Below, in pieces: positions 1-12,336 of a stretch of DNA of 64,000 nucleotides. The translations under genes and the position numbers were made by a program. Positions within the stretch are counted from its first letter, which is position 1; the number at the start of each line of letters is the position of its first letter. Origin of the DNA: Axinella damicornis (Eukaryota > Porifera > Demospongiae > Axinellida > Axinellidae); NCBI GenBank assembly GCA_963931865.1, contig OZ007509.1:16593815-16657814 (forward strand), written 5' to 3'. The notes below the pieces were generated by a model. The model worked only from the letters and a program-made list of their open reading frames with translations, ran no database searches and was not told the origin of the DNA.

Positions 1-681
1 TGAATCTGGCACTGCCATGGGACGGTGCTAAGGGAACTGGAAGGTGGTGAGAGCCCAGTTGAGCCTGGAGCAGCTTATCCTTAAGTACAGACTCGCCTGC
101 AAAACAGTGTTATCAGTGCATGTACAGGGCTTATCAAGCTCTATCCAGTGACAATTTTATGGATGCCATCCTCACTCCTGCTCGCGTATGATCTTGCTGT
201 CATTATTTCGACCGAACAGAAAGAAATAGCCGGTCAAGTTGAGTTGACGGACCTTAGGCTTAGGGTCTGCAGGCTTCAAGTACGCAAGTTGATCCGAACA
301 AATAGCTAAGCTAGAACATAAAACGTACCTTCTGCCCTACTCCTGGGACGTCTGACGTTCTCTGTCATTGCGAGTTGAAGTACGTGTACGTGTACATGCA
401 GTGTGAGTTTTACATAGCTCAGTTTCCATGGAAATGAAAATTTAATAATAAAAACGACGTCATTATCAGGGATTTTCCCGTGAGCGCAAACCCGTTCTCG
501 CGCAGTTTTTGTCTGCTTCCAGATAACTGGTAAGTGCACATTCACTTTGTTGGAATGTCGCACGATCTCCTGATCACGCCATGATCTAGCCATATCTAGC
601 CCATGGCGCTAGTATCCCGCATAAATAATGATTATTGCACTATAGCTAGCTAGCTACACGCGCTGCACGCTCCAGCTAAGA
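1..681. other. Upstream region of the P450 gene, no gene recognised
   Basis: No coding exon, RNA gene or clear repeat is recognised here. The last part before the ATG at 682 is AT-rich with GCTAGC runs. It presumably contains the 5' UTR and promoter of the P450, but no TATA box is obvious. Confidence 0.5.
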
Positions 682-3600
682 ATGACGCTGGTAGAGATCC
701 TGCTGTACATTGGTGGAGTTCTGTTCATCCTCCTTCTTTTAGGATGGTTTGGATTCACCGTCTACATCTACCTGCTCCACAGGAGATACTCCCACATTCC
801 CTCACCAAAGATGCCAAGGTACCAGTGGTGAAACGTTGCGGCAGAGGATCGGAGAGTCCATCTACGGGCTTGAAGAATCGCACAAGGGCCGTAGTTTTGA
901 CGGACAGTGTTCAGATAGTCTACACGTGTGAAGACTGTTGCTGACTGTGAATAATTACTGTTAATGGGTTAATATCCGTTGTGAATAAATTTCGTGCGTT
1001 AAATTTTCGTGGTCGAGGGCGACTACGAAAATATTTTAACTCTCCGTTCGTTCCGTCGCGAGGTATTGCCTCTGCGAATCGGGAAGTCCACGAAAATTTT
1101 ACGCACGAAATATTTTTAACACGAAAATTTCCCGATCTATCTTGTCTATGGAAACAATCTTTTTCTTCAGTTTCTACCTGGGGCATTATCCAATTGTGCT
1201 CAAAGTAGTTGCTGAAAAGAGAAATCCGTTGGAGCTGTTTTGGCAATGGTGAGTTTTTAAATTAGTTATACACTGGCATTTCCTCTTACACTTAAACCGA
1301 GTTTTTTTTCTACTTACTCAACTAAAATAATTTAAGAGATACCCTGTATGAGCATGCACCTTTCAATTAATTTAAGGTTACGGGATACTCGTGCGCGCGC
1401 CGTGTGAAATGTATTGGGAAATGCATACTTAAGCTCGCTAACCAAAAATCTCGAGTACGAAGAGCGTGAGCAACTTGATTCTGGCGGTGGAGGTGCGCTG
1501 TCACAAGGTGCAGGGCATGACGGAAGCTTTTTTCGATAGTATAATCCCTGGCAAATTTATCTGCTGTCTCGCTCGAGAAAAGCGGTAAATACGGCTTTTT
1601 GGCGAACTGAACTGCTCGTTTTTGCACGGCTATACAGCGTATCGGTAAAAGCTTCCGTCATGCCCTGCACCTTGTGACAGTGCACCTCCACTGCCAGAAT
1701 CAAGTTGCTCACGCTCTTCGTACTCGAGATTCTTGGTTAGCGAGCTTAAGTATGCATTTCCCAATACATTTCGCACGGCGCGCGCACGAGTATCCCGTAA
1801 CCTTAAGGTGTCCTCCAGGAAATAATTATAGTTGTACAAACCTCATGTGCATTGCTAAGGGTTTGAATTTTGATTGCCACAGCACATCATGAAGTCAGTT
1901 AATTTAAGTGTATTAGTACAAGTTTCCATTTTGAGCTTGTACACAAGTATAATGAAATTCAGCTGTATACTGTGGTACGTTTACTTCAGTTTAGCAGCAA
2001 GGCCGGTTGAAGGTGCTAATCTTATAGAGAAGTGGATACTCATTTTAGGCTAATATTATGTTCACACCACATTACATTGATTGGAACATAATTATTATCT
2101 GGCCGTATGAGAAATTAAAACATAACACAAATAATGTTAACCCTTTCTGAGCTGGTCAATGTTGCTGTATGTTTTAGTGCCTTGAGCATGTTTAAACCAA
2201 TCATAACCTCTGTACCATGTATAGGACTCAAGAGATTGGGCCAGTGTATGTGTGGTTTGCCGTATATCAGCCAGTTGTCTACACTATGAACCCAGATGAT
2301 GTTAAGGTTAGTATCATTTGTGGTTTTCATTCCAACGATATAGAATAGCATGTATGAAAGTAATCATGATGAGTTGTGGAGCTTATGAACAAGTAAAACA
2401 TTCTCTTTGTAAAAGGAGCTCTGTACTAAGCCACGCGTTATGAAGTGCAAGTTTGTGTACAACTACCTTGCAGCTTCCTATGGAGAAAGGTTAGTTGTTT
2501 GATAGCAGCCTCGTTCCCAGGCCTACGCCCAAATTTTATCTCGCAGCCGTGGAGATTTTTCTCCAAGGCTGCGAGATAAAATCTGGGTGGAGGCCTGGGA
2601 ACGATGCTATACAATAATCTAGCATTGCATAATTCGATCACTTTGTTCCTCAGGTTTCTTGGTCATAGTCTGGTAACTATCACGGACTATGATACCTGGA
2701 AGCCCAGGAGAAGGAAATATGACCCTGCCTTTAGCAGGAGGTAAGCTGCCCAAAATTGAATCTATAATTGTGTATTTCAACTTTATCCTTTCCTCGTATT
2801 TGCACATCACATTAAATAAAGTTACCTGAAGGAGCTAGTTCCTGCTTTCAATGAATGTGTGGACGAGTTTGTGCAGAGGCTCATTCCGCTTGCTGATGGC
2901 AAGACACCAGTTCCTATGAAAGAAGAGTTTGCTGCTCTGACTCTGCGCATCATCAGTAAAGTATGCCATCTTAGTTAGTTCATAAGGGTGTGTACCGAGT
3001 TGCATGTTGAGTGATTGTGCAATGTATCTCTCTACATAGGTGGCATTTGACTCAGACTTTACTGAAACCTTATTGGACAAATCTCTAGCACTGAAGTATG
3101 TTAAGGGAAATGGAACAGCAGCTTTCTTAACCAAACATACTATTGAGGGTGTACAACCAAGCTTGATAAAAGGCCCTCTGTGGAAGGTGGGTGTGTGTCA
3201 AGAGTGCATGATGACATCATTGTCATTTCTCCATGCCGCAATGGCGATCTCATGCACTCTTGGTGTGTGTACATTGGGAGTTGTCTTGATAAGAATATTA
3301 TTTGCAGGTTCAAAACATCGCAATAATATTGTTTTTTGAAATTCGCAAAAATTCGCAAAAATAATTGGTAGCCGCAAAATAATAGGGAACTCATAAGTAC
3401 ATTAAAATAATTATATGCACCTTCATAAGACAATAATTGCGAAAGCAAAGATGACGATGTACCATCTCTAGATCTCTATTTTTGCATGTGTACATGCATG
3501 TAGATGAAACTTGCTCTCCTGAAATCAGTCTTTGCTGGGGCACCTCCTAATTTAAACATGTATGTATATTGTAGGAGGTTCTTATAGATGCGATTTGTGG

Positions 3601-6430
3601 TAGTATTGAAGTCTTGCTAAAAATTTCTTACAGTATTTGCATCCCAGCAAAGCACAAGGCTATCGCGAAACAGCCAGAGCCATCAGGGCAGTTGGTAGGG
3701 AGTGTATTTGGAAGAGGATCAATGCTATTGAGAATGGAGAACAAGTACCCAACGATATCCTCACACATATCTTGAAGATCAAAAGTAAGCAGACAGTTTC
3801 CAGTTCTGATACTCACCATGATTTTCTGGTGTTACACTGATTGATGTTTTTCCTATGTATATAGCCAAGGAGGAAACTGTCGACATTGAAGTCCTGGTGG
3901 ATGATTTTGTTGCTTTCTATATTGCTGGTAAGGTACCTAAGTGGCCAGTACAAGGCAAATCCATCACTGAATCTGCTTGGTAGCTAATGCCTGTAGTGTA
4001 GGTTATAGAGTACTTAAAACCAGCAGTTTAGCTTTTGAGGTGATTCTACCCACAAGCAATATACTCGAAATACTTCAAGTACACATGCCAAAGTTGTTTA
4101 CCTAAGGTGCAAATGGTATATATGAATTATACCGGTATGCAATTAAAAAGCTAACTGTTGTTCAGGGAAGTCCCTGTTCAGTGCTAACTGTGCAAATGCC
4201 ATGACAGTGTTCTCAGAATGTGGTGAGGAGTTATACCTTAATTGGAGATGGATAGATTCTTGGGAAACTCTAGTAGAGTGAATTAGGTTAGGGTGGAAGG
4301 TCCCACTGCCGAATGTGTAAATACAGATCACAGTAAACATCCATAACTAAATAATGACATCTTTGCAACTGCAGGGGTGCTGAAGCCACTTAGTCTATAT
4401 AGCCAAAATCAGCATCACAGCAGTCATCCATTCATTTATTATCAGGTCAGGAGACCACTTCCAGCCTTCTCTCATTCACTCTGGTGCTCCTCTGCCAGCA
4501 TCCGGACATTCTGGAAAGGTAGGCAGCCCCATTGCATGATCCCATGACCACATGCAACCGCATGCCTGATCTGCCTACAAATTACATTTTACACTTTCAA
4601 ACTCAACTATAGGTCATGCTGAGAGAATTTTTCATGAATAGTGACCTCTCTCAGTATTGACTACTGTACTGAATGTTCATACTCCTCCAAGAGGATCGAG
4701 GTGGGATACGGTTAACCTTTGCACTCTTCTAGCATTGCACTAATGGACATCCCAAGGTCAAAACTGAAAATACAAAGCTACAATGGTATAGCTAGCGGGT
4801 TTCAACTTTAAGGCTGAATTTGTTTGGTCAGTCAGCGGAACCTCCTGTTGTTTGAATAGCAGCAACTGTTAAACTATCTGAGCAGTTTGTATTTAGACAG
4901 TCAAGTTTTACTCGGCATGCAACTCTTAAAATGCATGCATGTTGACATTTCATTTTATTCCACAGTATTAGCTATGCTATAACATTATAACAACCGTCCA
5001 ATTCTGGCAATATTTGAATGAACCAAGTTTGGCATCCATGAAGGTTCCATTATTGGTGATTGTTATAGTAATGGTGTTATATTAATGGCAAGATTTGTCT
5101 GTCTATGTTTTACCATGTTTACATCTGCATGCTGTAATATAGGCATGGAAGAAGTCCTGAAAATGTGCCCCGAAAGAAATATTATGAATTAGTGCATACT
5201 ACCTGGTGGAGAATTTTGATGTTTGATAGGACCGGTAATTGGTTGGATGAGCTGTGACCTTGAATGCGTTGTATACAAGATTGTGGATTCCTGTACAATC
5301 ATGTGATATTAGCTAATTATGCATGGGCTTGATTGTTTAAAGTCTATAAGACGCAATTATCACTGTGCAGGGTGCTTGCAGAAATATCAGAGGTGTTAAA
5401 TGAAAGGCAAGAGGTTACCTCTGAAGACCTTAAGGAGTTGCAATACCTCGATCAGGTACGTGTACATACTCGGTTTGTAGAGCTTACGTTCTAGGGTTCC
5501 TGGTCATTCTTCTTTCAAACTTCACAGGTCTTCATGGAGTCCCTGAGATTGTACCCACCACTAGGATCATTTAGCAAGCAAGCTCCTAAAGGGCTGAAGC
5601 TCAGCAGTTATGATATTCCAGAGGGAACAACGGTCGCTGTGAGAGCGTACAATAATTGTAGCCGTGATCAGGATTAGCATGCAGACGATCTATGTGCATA
5701 ATATCATGCTGCCAGGAAACAGACTTTAACTACATCTGTATTATTAAATTTGGCTTGCATGACGGTAGAATGAGTTCCGAAATGCACCATGACAATTTTT
5801 CTGTTGCAGGTGTCTCCAATGGCGTCCTCTCGTTCGCCTGAATTCTTTGAGGAACCTCTGATATTTGACCCTAGCCGCTTTGACCCTGATAGGAAAAGGT
5901 ATTATTATATTATGGATATTGACTCACATGTACATTGTAGTGCTTTAACTTACTGCTTGTACCTGTTTCATGTATTCAGACCAAGTCCCTTTGTCTACTA
6001 CCCATTTTCTGTTGGCCATCGCTCCTGCATTGGAAGAGTGTTCGCAATGGTGAGTTACCACTGGCCTAGCCTCGTTCCCAGGCCCGGAACATGAACTGGG
6101 AACGAGGCTACCGCTTGCCTGGCACATCTTCGGACACAGCATAATAACTTCCACATTTTTTAAGAAGTCTACCTATTGCACACACCATTCGAATTCCATT
6201 CTATTGCAAGAGAATGCCATTATTGTTACAACTGTCTTAGTACATGTACTGGTAACTGTCCCTTAATCCTTATGTACCAACAGATGGAAGCAAAGACTGT
6301 CATGTCTCGGCTCTTGCAGCAGTTCCGAGTCAGCCTGCCGGAAGTTTACAAACTTCATGTTGATACTACAGCTGGCTTTCATCCGAGGGGTAGTGTACCG
6401 TGCACTCTGATCAGTGTTAAGGGTGACTAG
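682..6430 (+). CDS. Cytochrome P450, CYP46A1-like (cholesterol 24-hydroxylase type), 15 exons
   Basis: Exons by splice signals and protein similarity: 682-818, 1171-1248, 2225-2306, 2416-2489, 2654-2740, 2822-2960, 3040-3186, 3634-3784, 3865-3927, 4446-4518, 5371-5455, 5528-5638, 5810-5898, 5980-6049, 6284-6430. They sum to 1533 nt (510 aa plus stop), close to the 500 aa of vertebrate CYP46A1, and all phases agree. Visible: an N-terminal membrane anchor (about residues 4-28) followed by a SFYLGH segment as in CYP46, a VPNDILTHILK segment, I-helix AGQETT, K-helix ESLR, the DPSRFDPDR stretch and the heme loop FSVGHRSCIG with the cysteine ligand. Family knowledge: ER-bound haem monooxygenase; CYP46A1 hydroxylates cholesterol at C24. 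The substrate here is inferred only. The gene looks intact. Introns 2, 4 and 14 carry palindromic insertions. Exon 7 has an alternative donor at 3096, which breaks the frame. Confidence 0.9.
1372..1806. repeat. Foldback (MITE-like) element, arms about 160 bp
   Basis: 1372-1531 is the near-perfect inverted complement of 1647-1806, with about 115 bp between. The ends read TTAAGGTTACGGGATAC and its complement. It sits in intron 2 of the P450 and has no coding capacity, so it is a nonautonomous foldback insertion. The target-site duplication is not certain. Confidence 0.8.
2502..2610. repeat. Short palindromic element, CCTCGTTCCCAGG family
   Basis: A near-complete palindrome of about 109 bp in P450 intron 4. 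It begins ATAGCAGCCTCGTTCCCAGG and ends with the complement. The internal arm includes a TTTTATCTCGCAGCC segment. Other members of this end-family recur through the window. Confidence 0.75.
6067..6110. repeat. Minimal palindromic element, CCTCGTTCCCAGG family
   Basis: TAGCCTCGTTCCCAGG is followed after a short spacer by GGGAACGAGGCTA. It is 44 bp long and lies in the last intron of the P450. Confidence 0.7.
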
Positions 6431-7000
6431 CTATTCACAGACTGAAACACTTGACTGAACACTTTTTAAACTTAATTCCAGCATGTCATCGCAACTCAGT
6501 ATTACAGTGCAGTGTACAATGTATGCATATTGGATAATATCAAACTGCATGCATGCATGACCTATAAAATTGTCATTACAACTTCAGTTACATAGTTATA
6601 CATGACACATGGCAATAAAGCCCAATTCTGTATTGTGCATGCATGCCATTACTTATAGTGCACAGTGACATCATTATAAGCTGTTAGCAAGTTAAAATTA
6701 GAGAGACCTACGTAGCTTCCCAATATCATCACCACTATGCAGCTTCATGGATGCTTTGTGCTTGTGAAACGCATCCCTACCGCTAGCTGTTTTATCATGG
6801 TCTGCAATTTGTGCAAGTTTCATGTGACTTCTGTAGCCCCACCCTTATGAAACTACAATCGAGTTCTTTGAGATCCCAACATACAATGCACCATTGCACA
6901 AAGGAAAGGCACCATAAAGCAATGTTCTGTTTGTTAAGACGATAGAACAACACATTATATTGCTACTTCTAGTCATAATAATAATGATGTTTTTTTTCCC
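6431..7000. other. Convergent intergenic region with P450 3' UTR
   Basis: It separates the P450 stop (6430) from the stop of the minus-strand USP gene (7001). It holds GCATGCATGC runs and an AATAAA poly(A) signal at 6614-6619 fitting the P450. No coding exon or clear minus-strand poly(A) signal was seen. Confidence 0.5.
6614..6619 (+). terminator. Candidate poly(A) signal of the P450 gene
   Basis: AATAAA lies about 185 bp after the stop codon, in the right orientation. No transcript evidence. Confidence 0.45.
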
Positions 7001-8593
7001 CTAATCTGAATTGGGAGGAGGTTGCTTCACATTGCCACCACTAGTGTCCGGAGTCTCTTTCACTACAGGAACACCCTCATCAATATTGTCCAGACTGTCT
7101 GTTGGATAGGTTTCCTGATCCTGATCCTCGGTCGGGCCCCCCCGCTCGATGCCATGGATCTCCGCCTGTTCAGCAGGCATCCCTGCATCCGGGTCTCCTC
7201 CTGGGAGAATCACTGTGTCCTGGTCCCCTCCCTCTTCTGTTGACTCCTGCAGGGATGGGAAGGGAGGGAGAAGGGGAGTAAAATTCACTACATACNNNNN
7301 NNNNNNNNNNNNNNNNNNNNNNNNNNNNNNNNNNNNNNNNNNNNNNNNNNNNNNNNNNNNNNNNNNNNNNNNNNNNNNNNNNNNNNNNNNNNNNNNNNNN
7401 NNNNNNNNNNNNNNNNNNNNNNNNNNNNNNNNNNNNNNNNNNNNNNNNNNNNNNNNNNNNNNNNNNNNNNNNNNNNNNNNNNNNNNNNNNNNNNNACTCT
7501 TGGTCAACTATATCCAACTCTTGGAAGTGAGGAGCCACAGACAGGAGTGTACAAACTTCCACTTTTGCCGTCTGTATGACTTAAGGTAACGTCGTTCCCA
7601 GGTCTTCTACATACCAGTTTTTTGATCGCTTGCATACTGTAAGCGATCAAAAAAACAGGAGGTGTAAAAGGCCTGGGAAGGTGGCTGCAACAGGTACTAC
7701 GTACTGCTAAGAACCGAATGGTTTCATCCATTGTGTTGTTGTCCTCAATCAATTTCTTGACGTAGGTGGTGTTGTGCTGGGTGCTGCAGAGGGAGTGGGA
7801 GGTAGAGGTGGCATGACGTCTGCAAAGGCACCAGCTATGGAGTTGCTTAGGAAAGCAAGCTGGTCACAGCCCATATAGTCTTGGCTCCAGACCCAAACCA
7901 ACCCCAGTATCATACTGGACGCGATCCGCTCTGGGGTTGGTTTGGGTCTGAGGCCGAGACAATAGCCCATATTGTTACTATGCCTGGAACGACAGGGGAG
8001 TTCCCACTTGAATGATCACAGCTGTTCACCTTGTTCTCTCGTACAGCCAGTGGTGGAGGTCGTTAGGCAGAGGTACTGCTAACTCGGGATCAGCGTACGG
8101 ATTGGGAAGTGGCTCGTGGTCCTGCAGTGGATTGTACCAAAACGTTGTAAATGGTTTACTGTCAAATCAACATAGCGCTTCCTAAACCACCCAGCCTATA
8201 GTAGTGCATTTCTGAAGCATATTTGAAATTCTTGCCCCCCCCCCCCCCCCCCCCCCCCCTCACCCCCCATTCTCAGCCCCCCCTCCATTAGCTTACTCCC
8301 ACCTGGAGGTTTTTCTGCATCATGGTGATGTCACAGCAGCGCACTAAGATGCCAACCACAGCATAGAGCTTTGAGAGGTCAGTGTAGGGAGAGCGCAGGG
8401 GAGGGCCGGGACCCTCATCCAGGGCAACAGCAATGAACAGGGAGGGCACACCAAGACGAAGAAGTTGCTGCTTCTGTGATGTGTGTGAGTGTGTGCGTGT
8501 GTGTGTGAGTGTGAGTGTGTGTGAGTGTGAGTGTGTGTGCACACACACGTGTATGTGTCGTGTGTATCCATGTGTAGGTGTGTGTGTATGATA

Positions 8594-8628
<35 letters not shown>

Positions 8629-9418
8629 AGTGTGTGTGAGTGTGTGTGTGTGTGTGTGTATGAGTGTGTGTGTGTGTGTGTGTGTATGAGTGTGAGTGTG
8701 TGTGTGTGTGCACGTGCATGTGTGCAGGTATGCAACTCCCAAGCAAAAGCATCAGCTCAACAATGTAACTACAAACAAATTGAGGTAAACACATCAATAT
8801 GCCTAGAGCCTGCCTACTTCAGTAATAAAACGAGGTACCAGGGGTGACCATGCACTGTTGAAATGTATCAAGCATAGAAATGCTAGAAAGACGACTCCCT
8901 GATTTCCTACCCAATTAGAGTCAATGACTGACCGACACACAGACAAACGGACCGATGCGCACACATGGAGTAATTACAAAGGTTTCAGGACTGTGTTGTA
9001 GGTTTACAGCACCAGGAGAGAGAAGAGACCAGCTGACATACCTCGAAGGGTCCCCTGTTTGCATAGTTGAGGAAGACCTGGAAGTACTGGTGTAAGTGTC
9101 GGCTGTGTTCAGAGACCTCTCTCTTGAGGAGCTGCAAGAGGCTGTTCAGGGCAATCTCACTGAATAGTGTCAGCGTCTTTTCTGGAGGGAGGAGGGAGAG
9201 ACGTTGGAGAGCTCAATGGGTACATATCTCATTGCAGTGATTGTATGTAGTATAGGCCAAAGGCAGAGTCAGCTACAACACCTCTCCTTCATTGTAACCC
9301 CATGTACATGTACATGCAACCACTCATGATTCTCAAGATGAGGCATTGGAAAAAGAGGGTTAAATTTTTGTCAATAAATGGCCAAGTTTTTTTTGTCAAT
9401 AAAGGGTTACATTTTGGT

Positions 9419-9453
<35 letters not shown>

Positions 9454-12007
9454 TAGGAATTGAGGTAGGGACATTCATGGTTGACATTCTGTTGGGTGAC
9501 ATTCAAGTGGGTCAGATTCACAATTGAAGGTATAGCAGTTAATGAGTGACATTCATGACATGGCAGAGAACCTGCTTCTCAAGTTTCAAACTGCTGGAAT
9601 TATCCCTCAATAGTGAGTGTTTATTGTGTACACAGCTGGAGAACCGAGGATGAGGTTGCAGCAGTCCAGTGACATACAAGAAATGCTGAGGTGACATTCA
9701 AAGGTGACATTCTGGTCCCATGGGTATATAAAAGCCATGCACTCAGAGAGACAGTCTCAAACTCTACAGCTACCAAAGCTTCAGCTGCTACCACCATGCT
9801 AAGTTGGCGCTTGTTCTACCAGGCTACAGTGATCAGAAGATCAAGCACAGATGAGAGACTGATGGTGTCAAGATCCAAGCAATGCCGCTACCAAGCACGA
9901 TTACTCTGGCACTGGCCTGGCCTCAAGAGGGAATCGACCACACCAGCTGCAACTTCCCGACACTTTAACACTGAAGTTGTGATCAATGCTGGTGCCCATC
10001 AGAGGATTGACATCTTCATCAGCGATTCTAAACAGGATATTACCATCTACGAATCCCATGGTATACAAATGTGCTGTTCGCTCGTGTATTCAGGGTGGGG
10101 TCAGTACACCACAGTGATACAAGCGCAGGTGGAGCACACGTACAGAAGGTGCTACGACTACAGGAGAGCTTCCTAATATGGATCTCAGACTAGTTACAAT
10201 GATGACTGCATACTGCAACATGCATATGAATACTCTTAATCACATGCACATGAATACTCTTAATCACATGCACATGAATACTCTTAATCACATGCACCTA
10301 TCAGTGAAATGTATGTATCCCACATTCCTTGTACGTGTACATAGTAGTGCAAGATCACCAGATATCAACATTTGCTGCTCAGAAATCCCAAAGACCTAAG
10401 TTGGGATCCCAAATCTTCAGGTGGGTAAGAAAAGGGACATAGCAGAGGGTACAGACTTACCTCTGCCAGCGTTAGTGGTCACCTCTACTTCAAAGGAAGG
10501 GTCCTTGTTCGTCAGGTGGCAGAGGAGGGTTATTAGCTTTGCAAATACATTGCGAATCTGGGGAGAGTGAACGAGGACATCAAGTCAAGAGATACTGAAG
10601 TGCTTAGGTTGCTTGTCCAAGATCCATTTTAAATTTTGGCGCATGCACACTGATGAGAGAGCATGCGGTGTGCGCCTTCACCGTTTACATGGCATACGTG
10701 CCTTGCCCGTAAACCAGGCTTTGACCAGCACACAATTGCTCTAATGAACACGCAATTCCCAGCTTGGGCTTCAAGTGCAAAGGCCGCTTCCATAGGCCAT
10801 ACTTATGTGCACACACTAATTTCTTGGACAAGCAACCTGAAATCCTCCGTAGCACATAACAGTTGGCTAGGTGTGTGCAACATGTAGCAACACAGAGCAC
10901 GCAGCAATCTGACATGGTGAGAGCGTGGATGAGGAGATCAAGCCAAGTAATAGCACATAACAGTTGGCTAGGGGCACCAACATGTAGCAACACGGAGCAT
11001 GCAGCAATCTGACATGGCGAGGGGCTACCTCAGCAGAGGGGGACTCCAGGAGGTATTCACAGAATCTTTCTCGGTGCTGCAGGAACACGGCGTCCACAAA
11101 CCATCTTCGGACCTTGCTGCTGAAGAGCAGGTAGGGATGCAAGGCTTCGTACCAGTCACCTGCCTGGCCCCTGGGGGCAGGAGGGAAACACAAGCAGTGA
11201 TAATACACACTGAAGAGCCTGGACCCTGGGTGGGAAACACAAGCAGTAATAATACACACTGGGATTTTGTTTGTGGTCTCCATGAATGGTCAAGAATGGA
11301 TCTCTCCAATGGTCATGAAAGGCAAAACAGAACGTAGAGAAAGTTTGGGGGGCAAACGAATAGTGCGCAGCAGTGTGCCATTTAGGGGGGTCTGGGTTTT
11401 AAATCTCTAAGGGGGGGCAAAACATTTTAAAGGGGGGTATGCCACTCCCCCCCCCCCCCCCCAAAAAAAAAGAAGAAACCCTGTGAATAGTATTGTTTCA
11501 CCCAGTGTGTATATCTATTCCAATATAACATGCGATACTGAGACTAGTCATGAATGGATATGCAAGGGCGTTGAGGGTGCTACATTGTATGAGGACAGCT
11601 GTGGGGCCGTGGTCCTACCGGAGTGTCTTCTTGGTGTGGAAGCCACAGTGGAAGAGGAACGTGGTGGCCAGCTGGATGCACAACATGCCCAGGTCCTCCA
11701 GTTCAGCCTGCGGGGAAGTAACAGAATTAGGCTCACGTTCTGTGTCTAGAAACAGACATTACAACTACCCTCATCCCCAGGCTCGAGAGCCTGGGAATGA
11801 GGCTAGTGTACAACATGCTCAGGTCTTCCAGTTCAGCCTGCGGGGAAGTAACAGAAATTAGGCTCACGTTTTGCGTCTAGAAACAGACCGTGTACCACTC
11901 TGCATTTTGAGGTTTGTTTTAGGCCGATATCCATTTTGACATGCCAATATTAATTAGCACTAACTCTATATAATGACTCACCGTCAATACACACACACAC
12001 ACTCACA

Positions 12008-12087
<80 letters not shown>

Positions 12088-12274
12088 ATGCCGCTAGGTG
12101 GTAAGCTGAAATCCAGTTGTGTTCGTATGTACGAGTAGTTTAGAACAATCAGCTGCTTCATGAACTGAAAGTAGGCGTAGCTGAAGTGTGACTTGTGGTG
12201 GTGGAACTCGAGGTTCTGCTTCTGGACCAGCCGTTGGATGGGTGTGGGGATGGGACAGTTCTCCAGGTGGGTTT
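7001..12274 (-). CDS. USP9X-like gene: C-terminal exons, interrupted by assembly gap
   Basis: Exons 12087-12274, 11619-11707, 11029-11170, 10461-10557, 9042-9181, 8303-8473, 8045-8121, 7705-7783, 7496-7571 (runs into the N gap) and 7001-7246. Conserved blocks: [72 protein letters not shown] and [16 protein letters not shown]. The segment after this, about 150 residues in human, is absent and must lie in or beyond the 200-N gap. The final exon encodes an acidic, unstructured tail ending PPPNSD with stop codon at 7001-7003. The exon next to the gap is only weakly similar to the human sequence. Confidence 0.8.
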
Positions 12275-12302
12275 CTGTGTGGGAGGGGCAGAATTGGTGG
12301 AA

Positions 12303-12336
<34 letters not shown>

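Noticed and set aside
3040..3340. An open frame running past the exon 7 donor of the P450
   Set aside because: The P450 alignment resumes at 3634, and the donor at 3187 gives a consistent phase; the continued frame has no family match.
3565..3640. A possible one-base frameshift in the P450 near 3617
   Set aside because: The apparent shift came from treating 3575-3633 as exon. Using the donor at 3187 and acceptor at 3633 gives an uninterrupted, well-aligned protein.
8288..8797. His/Thr-rich ORFs at 8.3-8.8 kb and Ser/His/Pro ORFs at 18.9-19.8 kb
   Set aside because: Translations of (TG)n and GTGAGTGG repeats that run on from true USP exons; only the exon parts (8303-8473, 18933-19041, 19534-19640) are coding.
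10218..10298. CRISPR-like or other regular spaced repeat
   Set aside because: The 24-bp units are directly adjacent with no spacers, and the genome is eukaryotic.
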